DNA from: Lingula anatina
Taxonomy: Eukaryota; Brachiopoda; Lingulata; Lingulida; Lingulidae
Reading direction: 5' to 3'
Length of the DNA: 49,418 nucleotides
Assembly: GCF_001039355.2 (NCBI RefSeq)
Contig: NW_019773658.1
Coordinates: 1 to 49,418 of the forward strand
How positions within the stretch are numbered: the first letter of the stretch is position 1; each line of letters opens with the position of its first letter. The notes beneath the pieces are model-generated. The model saw only the letters and a list, made by a program, of their open reading frames with translations. It ran no database searches and was not told the origin of the DNA. Positions 1 to 10,668 of this stretch are shown piece by piece. Position numbers and translations under genes: made by a program.

Positions 1-151
1 ATGCATAAATATTTATAGATAAAGAATTTATTTTTTAAGATCGAACTGAAAATGAAATGTAAGCGTCAACATAGAAAATAAACTGTCCCAGAGATGACTT
101 TAATTAACAAACACATGAAAGCATTAACAAAACAAATTATCTTGTTTCTAG

Positions 152-506
152 GTACAGACTAGCTCTTCAAAGTCAGCCCAAGTCCCCCGAGTTATTTAGT
201 AACTGGATTCTCTGGTCAGGATATGTCTCTGTACTAGTAGGGAGCATGCTGGTGTTGACTAGCTTCTTCACTTTGGGAGTCACAGGGACATTTTTAGGTT
301 GGTGTAAATTTTTGGTGAAGTTTGTAAAGTCTTCCTGATCCAGCCCTGAGATTGTTTTAGTAAACAAAACTCTGATGTGACTGAATGAAGTGATTTTTCT
401 TCAGTCAACAGCTTAATATTGAAGTAGTTTTTACCTCCAGTGTTTCGATGTTTAGCAGAATATCTTCATCAGGGAATGAGGCTATCCGTTTTTTGTTGTT
501 TTTTTT

Positions 507-562
<56 letters not shown>

Positions 563-1618
563 GGTCTGGATTAATTGCTCGATGTAAAGGTTGTAACATA
601 GTAATTTAATATCTTTTTAAATGCACCATTGTAATTGTTTATGCCAATTTGAATATATGTACCATATGAATGTTCAATATCTCTATTTTTATTTTGTAGG
701 AGATTATTTTGGCATTTTGCTTGATGAAAAAGTGACCAGTTTCCCGTTTAACATAATGGACAACCCCATGTATTGGGGATCTACAATGAATTTCTTTGGT
801 GTAGCTCTTATGTAAGTGATTCCTGGCATGTGTTTGTTTTGTTTTAGTCAAAGAAGTAATTTTCATAAAATCTTATACAAAATTTAAAGTTATTCTTTTT
901 ATTTAGCTATTTATTTAGATTTTTTTTAAAAGTAAATTACCTTAAGCACTTGTTTTACATCCTACCAGGAACCTATGGATGTTTCTGGTTTTTGGTGGTT
1001 CTTTGTGGAAATTATAACATTGCAGTAAAATGTCTCTGGTGAAACTAAAATGTGCAGGCGTGTGTAATCATTGCTGTGTTGTTAGGTGGTGGCACATTTA
1101 TTAATGGAAATGAAGAACAGAACTGAATTAATCCAGTTTGGAATTTGTGGGGGAAAAGGCCAAATCCTAAGCAAGAACATAAAATCTAAATGTATGTCTT
1201 TCAGACAAGCTAGCCATGCAGGTCTGTTGCTCACTCTCTGGGTTGCTGTGTCTTACAAGATTGTTATCATGTTTGAAGGGTAAGTCTCATTTAAATAAGC
1301 CCCCCAAAAATGCTGCAAAAGCTTGAGCATTTTATTAATAACAAAATGGATATGAAACTGTTGTGTGTATTTGCTCACACGCAAGGTTTTTCTACTTCCT
1401 TATATTTCTTATAACAAATGTGTTATGGAACTTATTGGCACATTATTAAATGAAAAAAAATGTAAACCTATTTGTGTAAGAACTAAATTATAAATGTCAG
1501 TAAGAAAAGTTAAATTTTCTTATTAAATGACTTAAGTTTCTCCTTTTTTTCCAGGCCATTTACTGAAGCCATTTACAGTAAAAAGACAAAAGTAAAAAGT
1601 AACAATCACACAGATTAG
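152..1618 (+). CDS. PEMT: Phosphatidylethanolamine N-methyltransferase, 3' part (four exons)
   Basis: PEMT converts phosphatidylethanolamine to phosphatidylcholine by three SAM-dependent methylations in the ER membrane. Coding exons are 152-297, 700-811, 1205-1279 and 1555-1618 (TAG 1616-1618), all with AG/GT borders and matching phases. The joined protein contains a hydrophobic helix ending [10 protein letters not shown], then [20 protein letters not shown] and [11 protein letters not shown], the family's conserved core. A second hydrophobic helix ([18 protein letters not shown]) and [13 protein letters not shown] follow. The lysine-rich tail fits an ER-resident protein. This is roughly the C-terminal 110 residues of a family of about 200; the first exons lie to the left of the window. 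The family and phase agreement make the call firm. The match to the vertebrate protein is from remembered family motifs, not a search. Confidence 0.93.
511..560. repeat. (TG)25 microsatellite
   Basis: An uninterrupted TG run follows a T-rich stretch inside the PEMT intron between exons 152-297 and 700-811. Confidence 0.97.
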
Positions 1619-2745
1619 GTGCTTCCTGAGCCATGAACGTGGAATAATATGCCAAGTTCAAGGGGAAATGACACAGTTTTCTAAGACCTTCCAACATTAT
1701 CTCTGCAGATAGTCCCCATTCTCTGGGAGATCAGGAGTTCACCACTAGGAATAAGACGTGGTGTTTTTCTTATTTATACATTGTCTTCCATGACTCTTGA
1801 AAAACTCTTGATATTAAACTGTATGTCAAATCATCATTTGATGGAAAACTTAAGAATTTCTTTGTAATGGTCTTGTATATTTCATGCGCTGATCCATTAC
1901 TATTACACAATTGATTTCAAGAAAAATGCCATAGATTTTTAAAGTTAATATTTATGAAATTTGCAACAAAAATTACATTACTGTAGCATTTGCGTAGAAA
2001 TACTATGATTTGGAGTATATTTGTAGTATTTATACTTTCGAAATGGTGAACAGGATTCTTCTGCAGTTTAAAACTATTTCAATAGTCAAATTGGCCAAAA
2101 ACAGTCAGTAAGATGCTTGTCAGCTAAGTTTAGACCATATAATTTATCCTTTAAAAGGATATTAAATGAACAATGCAAAGTGTGTTAGCGTTAGTCATAG
2201 TAAATGTCTATTTTAGTTTATCAGTGTTGTCTTGGCTCATGATATCTTTGTTCTGTTAAGGTATTCTTCTTACCTCTATGTTCTTAGTCTATGTTCCTAG
2301 AGTTATTAATTTAAATAGGTATTTTACAGTTCATTAAATTATCTGGTTTTATTTTACCGACACAACAGCTCTAGGACCTGCAGCACAAGTGGTGTTAAGT
2401 GCTGATTAGCTTCACAATGTTTTTTAACCCCGAAAGCATTTTCTGGCTATCTTTCTTCTTACATCTTCTACCTACTATCTACCTTCAGTTTCTCAACTGA
2501 AGGTTCAGTAATGTCGACTACTGTAAAAGCACAGATATGATGTATCAGAATCAACAAAGGTTATTTATAGACTATTTACTGGCCATGTCTGTAAGTTGAC
2601 CAAAAGCTGACCAAAAAGCTCAAAGTAAATGTTTAAAAAACTGACCAAAAAGCTCAAAGTAAATGTTTAAAGAAGTTTTTGTGTATCAAAACTTTTTTGT
2701 GGAAATAAAACTTTTAATGAATAAAACTTTTTTCTAATAGACCTA
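1619..2745 (+). other. PEMT 3' UTR with two poly(A) signals
   Basis: After the stop the sequence is AT-rich with no convincing ORF. AATAAA occurs at 2704-2709 and again at 2720-2725, so the transcript probably ends near 2730-2750. A 34-bp perfect tandem duplication (2607-2640 and 2641-2674) lies just before the signals. Confidence 0.55.
2607..2674. repeat. 34-bp tandem duplication
   Basis: Two adjacent 34-bp units begin CTGACCAAAAAGCTCAAAGT and differ only near the last bases of the second unit. They sit in the probable PEMT 3' UTR. Confidence 0.85.
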
Positions 2746-4602
2746 GCAGTGTAAGATACAAGTATTTATTAAACCAAGACGCACGTGTATTTGTATGGCA
2801 GCATAACTCATTGTTTTCTTACATATGTGACATCCTAACGTTCAGATCAGTGTGTACATAGATCGGCCCACACAATTTCTTTGCCTCCACTGTGTTAGTT
2901 GTGCGTTCTCCAGTCGTGGAGACTGGAATCCTCTTCTGTTTACCATCTCTAAGCGACCAAATAGCCAACCTTCAATCTATTGCGTCCAATCCCGATAACA
3001 TCTAGACTTCATTATTGACGTGTCATTTGGCTTGAAAGGGGAAATGCAAACACCCAAGGGACCTTTGTATATCAAAATCAAAGTAGCACCTTGCGTGCTT
3101 TTTGTGCCTGTATTGAATATTTAATTAGAATCGACCCAAGTGTAAAAGTAGCCCAGTTTTCACTGTATTGGCAGTAACCTATTGAAGTAAACAGAATAGA
3201 GCGGTCTCTGAGGTTTAGGCCAACAGTCGCTGTTACTTTCCTAGAGTCTACCACGGGATGGTATAAGGATACGTGGAATAGGTACAGTATGTGTGTTTTA
3301 CCACGTTTTCGATTATGATATCCCATTTTCTCTGTACAATTTATCGAGATAGGTCTGAAAAACATAAATGCTGTTAGGATTTGTTGAAATTGTGCATTAA
3401 AGAATATAGGGGGGTGTCTGTGACACCCTGAGCGAATCAGCTGACACCTTAGATATTTTAATATAAAATAACTTAAAAGTACTCTGGTCCAAAAAGTATT
3501 GTCTAGTTGGCCTATACATGTCTTAAAAGAGAATGAAGTATTGTAGGCCTATATCTAGAAAGAATAGAAGAGATGAAAAAAAATGAAGTGGCTATTAGAG
3601 AACATGTATAAATCAATTTCAAATATTTGGCACACGATCAAAAGCAATTTGATATTTTTTCGGGTATTTAGCTCCATAATTACCCAAACTAAACCAGTGT
3701 TTCACACTCTACGGTATCTCTTGTGCAACAGCAGTTTTGCATATATAGGCTTATATGAGAGTTGAATATCTAGGTGTTTCGTAGGCCTTATATTTCCTGA
3801 GAGTTGTGTCTTGATATGTAGGCCTACACCAGACCACAACCCTAGCTCTAATGACTGTAGCTTAAAATTTGTTCCCTATCTGGATTGTGTCCTTTTTCAC
3901 TTCAAACTATGAACTGGTTCACTAATATCTCATCTTAGCAATTGATGGGTTAAGATAATTATCATTTGTATGCAATACTGTGACAGGTGCATGTTATATT
4001 CCCTCTATTGAAACAGCCTTAGTGAATAACAAGATCAGTTTTGATCAATTGAAGCAGCCCAGTTTTATAAAAGTCTGGCATATAGGGGATGCTAAGATTT
4101 ATTGGTCTGGACCCGTTTTTGCTGGTTCTTTTCTCTTAGTTTGTATGAATCACGCCATCTGTATCAAACGGCACTACTGTTTCCACACACTTTGTGTAAT
4201 GCAGGAAATGTAAACTGTCACTCTACACCCAGCCAGTGATGGATTCAAGCTGTGTTCGTGATGACGACATTATTCAATGTGTCACAAAACAATGCTAATA
4301 CACGTGAACTTTGGTGACATTGAATGTGTCTTTATCATTTGATTTCTGAGTATTAAAAGAGAAAAAATAACCAGTGGAATTGACGCTTTGGACTTTTCTC
4401 TCTTCTCTTATTCTAAAAACGGGTCCAAACAAAACCGAATCACTCGCCAAGGGTACATTGGCTCTTCCATTCTTCGGCCGCCACAGAAACTGTTTACCTT
4501 CCCATCACACTAATCGTTTGTTAAAATTAATTGAGTTTTTGCGTTGCACCTGTGTTTTAAGGCAACCCGTGTTTTCTTTATTATTCTCTTTGGTAATTGC
4601 AG
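2746..4602. other. Intergenic region between PEMT and the EXD1-like gene
   Basis: No conserved coding exon seen. Open frames here are short, lack splice support and have no recognisable motif. The promoter and 5' exon(s) of the EXD1-like gene should lie at its right-hand end, because the first recognised coding exon starts at a splice acceptor (TTGCAG, 4597-4602). I could not identify the upstream exon. Confidence 0.5.
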
Positions 4603-6750
4603 CATCCGGCTGTTCATCTTAGTGCCATGTACACCAAAATTAAAGTGATAACGAAGTTGTCAGTTGCCAACGATGTAGTGAGAAGAATATTGATGTTGGA
4701 TCCTCCTATCATTGGGGTGAGCGGCAAAGGAGTCCCATTCAATAACTTAGGTAAGCGTTTGGGAGTTTAAAACAAATGATCACAATTATTCTTACAATGT
4801 CGAATGGGAAGGAAATCCATGTACAATCCTTTCAAAATACATTTTCACATGTATTAATTAAAGCCATTCTGTTAAAATAATGGATGTTTTTTTAAAGAGA
4901 ATAAATTCGTATCACCGGTGTATTCAAGATTTCTAGAGGAGCGAACTTAAAAATTAATCCTCCACTTTTCTCCAAAAGATGTAGTAGCTTACAACTTTCG
5001 GCGGGAGGGGAGGTGGTGGCTGGGCTATAGATTTTTTAAATTGTGCAATTTAGGGAAGATTTAGGTATGTGATACGTGTCTCTGTGGACCACAGAGTGTA
5101 TCTTTTCTCACCTGTGCAGATACCCCCCCCCCCCCCTTTTCATGTTGGATGTAATATAACGTTCCTACATGTATTAACAAATTGATACGGAATGCACATT
5201 AATTTTTATAGACGCTTTTTAAAAAACTTATACTCCAATTCCAGAGACAATTACTTTGGTGACAGTTGTCACATTGCATGGAGAAGTTTTCATCTTTGAC
5301 ATCAGAAAAAACAGAGATTTGATGATCAGCGGAGGAGTGGGTCGTGTGCTACAGTCAAAGGAATTAAAAAAGGTACTGTCTTGACTTTATCTTGTGATGA
5401 TGGGGTTGCATTGGTTGGTTTATTTTGTATCATGTGGTGACGTCTGTTATGGCTCTATTCAGTAAATGAAATAAGATCAAACAACAAATATGCCAACGTC
5501 AAGTCCTAATCAAAGTTTGGAAATCTTTGATATATTTCCAATCAGAGTAAACAACGTTTTTTATTAAGTCACTGAGATAGAAAAAAGTTATAGTGGCATC
5601 CTTTTTGAGGATACAAAAACTCTCCACATTTATGTCAGAAAAAAAAGAATTGTGTGTATTGAACAAAATTATATCAGTGATTTCAATTTAATCGTATTTT
5701 AAGAATTTTTCTCCTGATTTTAGGTACTACACGACGGCAACGAGTTTAACCTCGCTCTTCGAAGGCAGTTTGGGGTGCGGATACAAAACGTATTTGACAC
5801 ACAGGTAACCTGTTTTTCGTGTCGTTAAGTAGTTTTAAGTGTGTGCCGTGTTTTGTTGACTTTAAAGGAACTATATAAGTGCGCGTGAACAGTTTTTCAG
5901 CAATTTCATTAAATTCCTATGTACTCAATGGAGTTTTTACGTGGAGCGCATGAAAGGAATAATAGATAGATAGTTTTCTGGTCTGGCTTTTTTGCTAAGC
6001 AGTACTCATCAAGGCCATTAAATAAACAACTTAGATGAGACAAATTGTTGACAAGGGTTCCTCGGCTTATTTAGCTATTCTTTTTTAAGCAAAATTAAAG
6101 TACATCTAACTTGTCACCTGCGGATCCAATGCAAAAATGTAACCGGCCCTTTTCAATTAAAAAGAGATTAGGAGACATCCTAGAAGCTCAAAAGAAGGAA
6201 TGTTTCTCCGATGCTGCCAAGTGCGAGCTAGGATCCGATATATTTTCAATACTGTTATTTTCAATAACTCATTTATTCATTCATTTACATATTTTTAAAA
6301 TGATGAGGTTGTTCATAAAACGTACATACAATATCAGTGTTGGATGAAGTGATGATTTAATGAAACAGTTTCAAGACGACGTTTGTTCATAACTTGAATT
6401 GAAGGTAGACCCACCTCACTGTATTCAGTATCGAAAACTGATTTGACGTCTTATTTTACAGGTGGCGTACTCCCTGATAATGCAAACCCAGGGACTCCCG
6501 CCACGTTTTATTCACGTGCGTGACGCTTACGTTAAGTACGGCGGCGTTAAGGAGGACATCGACCCAGCAACTAGGGTAAGAGCACTGTTATTTAAAGTAA
6601 AAGTTCCTTATGCACGGTCTTTGCATCAGCATTGGTGTATCTTATATGTTGCCCATTGTGGGGGTTCAGGTTTGGCAAGGATACATTTTTAGATAATAGA
6701 AGAAGAAGAAGACAAAATTACTGGTCCCTTCCCCCCCCCTGCCCCCCCCT

Positions 6751-6787
<37 letters not shown>

Positions 6788-7610
6788 CCAGCATAGAAGA
6801 TGGAGCAGGGGTTCAAACATTCTAGTGCTGGTAAAAACGCGGATCGGCAGCAACAAGTATTAAATGCATTCACTTGCCTTAGCCTGTGAATTGTGTTAAA
6901 AGAACATGTCATAAGATAATCAACAGACTACACAGATGAATTTTCATCAGGGGCAGTTGCAGTTTTTGCTGCTGTAAGAGTAGCAAGGAGTATACATGTA
7001 GGACTATGTATGCTTTCGTTGAGTAAACTTTCATTTTTATGGTTCATGATCTTTTTTATCTTTCACAGCAACTAATGTCCGAAGATCCAAACTTTTGGTC
7101 CCGCAGACCTCTTAGTAAAGTTGCACAGCGGGTTGCAGCCATGGACACCATTCCTCTCTTACCAACATTGTACGACGCCCTCAACCGGTAAGGAAAGTTA
7201 ATGTAGTCATTAGAATATCTCTTTGCCATAATTTTGCTGTGAGGTCATGTGCACTACATCAACAAAAAGAATTAAAGTTTTATAAAAGTTTGACAAGTAC
7301 CATTATTTTATTTGTGTGGATACTCTGGAAGACAGCTAAGCGAAGTGTTTTGTTGCATTCCACGAACCAAAGTACACAGCTTTCTTCTCCTTTCAGGGAA
7401 ATAACCGCCGATATACGAGCACTTTTTGAGCACATGAGTGAAGATAACGTGCGCCCCCTATCTATGAGGAGACAGAGAACACGGACCGCCGAGAAAGCCG
7501 AAGCAGACGAGATGCGACGATTGCGAACCGACACAAAAAGTCCCATTCTGAAACTAAATAAATCTCAAGAAAAAATGTTACAGTATACAGTGCCCTATTG
7601 CGAAAGATGA
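4603..7610 (+). CDS. EXD1-like: EXD1/Egalitarian-like 3'-5' exonuclease-fold protein (probably catalytically dead)
   Basis: Six exons: 4603-4750, 5245-5372, 5724-5804, 6462-6575, 7069-7187 and 7397-7610 (TGA 7608-7610), all GT/AG and phase-consistent. Translation from the first ATG (4627) gives 259 residues. The eight codons upstream to the acceptor are also open, so an earlier coding exon is possible. The exonuclease fold is visible: IIGVSGKGVPF, ITLVTVVTLHGEVFIFDI, VLHDGNEFNLALRRQFG, NVFDTQVAYSL, then DPNFWSRRPLSKVAQRVAAM and DTIPLLPTLYDAL, as in EXD1 and Drosophila Egalitarian. The first D-x-E motif is replaced by S-G-K, although Asp is kept in HDG, FDT and MDT. A basic, acidic-spotted tail follows (RPLSMRRQRTRTAEKAEADE). 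Mouse EXD1 is described as an inactive nuclease acting as an RNA adaptor with TDRD12 in piRNA biogenesis; a similar role here is inference. No N-terminal LSm-like domain was found. Confidence 0.87.
5123..5136. repeat. Poly(C) tract
   Basis: Fourteen C in a row in an intron of the EXD1-like gene. The exact length may be unreliable. Confidence 0.9.
6753..6786. repeat. (CA)17 microsatellite
   Basis: An uninterrupted CA run follows two C-rich tracts, in the intron between exons 6462-6575 and 7069-7187 of the EXD1-like gene. Confidence 0.97.
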
Positions 7611-8030
7611 GACTTATCATGAAATATTGCAAGAATAACATGACATTCACTATAAAACCTCATATTTGCTCAATTTTTATCGGTTTGGATGTAATGATCT
7701 AATAATTTTGTTGTGCTAAGAATTTTAACCAGCAAATATTTATTGACCAGATACATTGTGGTCAGTTTTAGACAGGACTGAAGTTTTTGTTCTAATGCTT
7801 TTATCTATGTTTAAAAGTGTGGGCAAGAAGAGAGCCCAGCATATGCCCATTTTATTTTTTCAAATTGTGGGGGCGGAAAATTGTGAATATAGACAGATAA
7901 ATCCCGTAGGCAAAGAAAGCAAGACGTTGCGTAATTTGAAAAATGAGAGGTGTTTTCTACTATGTCCCTGACCAAAGTCACTAAAGCGGTTCTAGATTTT
8001 GGATAATAAACGTTTTCATAACATCTATAA
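7611..8030 (+). other. Probable 3' UTR of the EXD1-like gene
   Basis: AT-rich sequence after the stop with AATAAA at 8005-8010, the first good poly(A) signal. Transcript end inferred near 8020-8035. Confidence 0.5.
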
Positions 8031-9631
8031 TGGGCGATGTGAAGCTGGGGTAATTTATAAAATCATTCGAGTAAGACAGCTTGTACGCTTTGACCTATAG
8101 ATCAGAGAATTTGTCTCGCTATTTCCAAGCAGCTGCTGGCAAAGACCCTTTAATTGTTAGCAGAATTAATTATTTTCATTTTAATCATTTATTTTAAAGA
8201 AGTTACGTTCTTGGTGCTGTGGTGATTAAATAATACCAGTTTAATAATAAAATTAGTCATTTGATCTTGGCGTTTGCTTTTTAACGACAATCGAAAAATG
8301 GTAAAAAGTGCTTTGTGATAAAGACGCTTGATGAATGCAAACGCACGTGCAGCTTTAGCTTACCTACGATACTGAGTAAATGAGATTGTGGACTCTTAAT
8401 GACATACGTGTAGCACATGTATTCTGTGCCTTAGTTCATTTAAAAGGCCTTATGTGTGCAATAAGCTAGGATCTTGAAAAAGATGAGTTTAAGAAAAGCA
8501 GAAAAGAATCAATCTTTCGATATAACATACAGTGCAGGTTAATTCCTTCTGGTATGGGGCTATCACAGCACCAATAACCATAAAACTATCGCTTTTTTAA
8601 AAAATGATTTCCTAATCTACACATTTTTAGCAAAATACATTAGGTACCACTCAGATAGAATAACGAATATGTGGTTCCTAGCTAATGCCAGTACATTTCA
8701 AATATAATAAGAAAAGAAAATGCATTTTTCCACATCTTATTGGCACAACTAATGCATCGCCCCTTCCCTATCCATTTATGCACACCCACGTGTAGGCCTC
8801 TATGCGGGTTCTCATATATATACATGGCATTGTATGAAAATAATCAAAGCTTGATATATCCGTATTTAGTACAAGAAAGCTATGTATCTGCCCTAGACCG
8901 CAGTTTTATTGTGCGTGTCCCTTACCACAAAACAAAGGCCAAGTCTCTTCTCACTGACCTGAGACATCTTTATCACCGGCGGTTACCACGGAGCGCTTGT
9001 TTGGTGTCATAATGAGACGCTAGACCACAACGTTTTGTGTGACATAAATCAAGAAAATCACTCCAACTACAAGGTACAGCAGTGTTTAACAGCCTTCCAT
9101 TTGTGCAGTTTTGCCTACTGTTCCCAGTTTCTGAAATGCGGGCATAATACACGTGGAATAACAAGCTGACGCCAGGAAACCATTGCTGAGGGCTATTACG
9201 TATTTTGCCAGGTGCGTAAGCCATACGTACGGAGCAGTGTAAATGGGTGGTTTTAGTCAGTAATTGGTTATAGATTTAAAGAGATATACGTCTACATATC
9301 TTAGGGAAGAGAATACTAATGAAAAAATGGTACGAAGTCGGGTCATATGCATGCCAGAATGATTCCATAATTATAGGCCTACGGAGCGTGTGTGTCGGGA
9401 GCACATAGGATTAAACGAGCTGAAGTGTTTGCTTGTGTTATATTTTAAACAGCTAGAGAACCGCGATAAGCTGGTATTGAAATTGTGCCTGTTTTGTGTA
9501 AATATTTGACGAAGTTGTGACTCGGTGATATAGATTTTTCTGTCATCAACGAGATGTGAAAAGTATTGAGGTGTCATCTAGACCGAGAATTTCTATAGGT
9601 GTTGACTTTCACACTAACACTAAAGAGTTCC
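8031..9631. other. Intergenic region, no supported gene
   Basis: Open frames of 70-90 codons exist on both strands around 8740-9577, but none shows recognisable motifs or splice support. The octamer TAGGCCTA and close variants recur here and near 3545-3825, without obvious structure. Confidence 0.45.
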
Positions 9632-10668
9632 ATGGTACGCTCATTCTCTTTGAAAAAGGACACATCAGCGGAGATATATATTTCGTTCTACCGAAAAGAA
9701 GGCGTGACGGTAAGATCCACGTGATTTATTAAACAGCTGTTTTGGTGCTATATTTTGTCAGAGATATCCCAATAATTGAAATTCTCTATCTACGGGTTAT
9801 CAGTTCAAGCTCCTAAGTATATCTATATGTAACACACAGAGAATGCAGGCGTGAGGATGACAGGTAGTATTTATACTGTCTGTAGGTCAAATTGTATTTT
9901 GGTGAAGATACTTCAGGCGATGCTAAAAAAACAAAGTTTTGTGATGAGCATCGATTTTTCTCAAATTCATTTTTCCAGGCAACCACATTCAGTAATTTGA
10001 TATTAGACGAATCTAATTTTGGACGGAAGCCATTAGATAAATAAATGTGTGCACTGTTAAAAGCGCATGCCTATTTAGCCAACATCTGATGTATTACAAG
10101 AGAACGCTCAGAGCATTGTTTATCATCAGATCATTAATAGGAGACCGGGTAGATGAATGTAGCAGTACAGGGTTCTGCAGCCATTTATTCAGACAGATCT
10201 GCATATTTAGTATATTACAACATATTTAACAGAGTTGGTGTCAGTTTGACGATAGCGGCTAGCTGATAAGTGTGCTCTGCACAGGATTTCCTCGTTTAGT
10301 AGCCACGTAAAATCGGGTCAAGTGCCGATACTGTATCAAAGTGTCACTTCACATTTCAGTTTGTGCCCGGAACTTCTTCAATGTCACACAGCGAGCTGGT
10401 CCACCAAGGTTCTCAAGATGCGACACCCTTCCTCAATGAAATTAGAACCATGAACCAGGAATTTCAGGATTTCGGGTCGAAACTGGACAATGTTCTGAAG
10501 GATGCCGGTGAGCTGCAGTTTGAGCTGGAGGAATTACTACAACTGTTCAGTGACAATAATAATACCAAAAGTTTGAACGATTGGAAAACAGAGTTAGGGT
10601 CAAAGCTTAAGGCAATCGAGAGTAAAATCGATGAACTTCAACTTCAAGAAAATGCCACGCAAAGATGA
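9632..10668 (+). CDS. Hypothetical small acidic helical protein (two exons)
   Basis: The second exon (10360-10668, TGA 10666-10668) has a good acceptor (CACATTTCAG) and is open for 102 residues. Its composition is typical of a soluble helical protein: FLNEIRTMNQEFQDFGSKLD, then LQFELEELLQLFSDNN and KLKAIESKIDELQ. Leu/Ile spacing suggests a coiled coil from about residue 45 onward. I propose 9632-9709 as the first exon: ATG, 26 codons, then a GTAAGAT donor. It joins in phase 0 and gives 128 residues. If exon 1 is wrong, translation could start at the ATG at 10381 within exon 2. I do not recognise the family. A small coiled-coil subunit of a larger complex would fit but is a guess. It lies on the same strand as the EXD1-like gene, about 2 kb downstream, with no sign of linkage. 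Confidence 0.5.

Noticed and set aside
3414-3447. GGTGTCTGTGACACC hairpin considered as a regulatory stem
   Set aside because: Too short, and not at a transcript end or promoter that I can identify.
4105-4430. 13-bp inverted repeat (GGACCCGTTTTT-type) flanking ~300 bp before the EXD1-like gene
   Set aside because: The match does not extend beyond 13 bp and no target duplication is visible, so chance is likely.
4374-4622. 82-codon plus-strand ORF ending just before the EXD1-like first recognised exon
   Set aside because: Different frame, hydrophobic low-information composition, and its end is cut by the splice acceptor at 4601-4602; not a missing LSm domain.
8740-9224. Opposite-strand ORFs of 83-90 codons
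   Set aside because: No splice support, no motif, and overlapping frames on both strands; typical of chance ORFs in slightly less AT-rich DNA.
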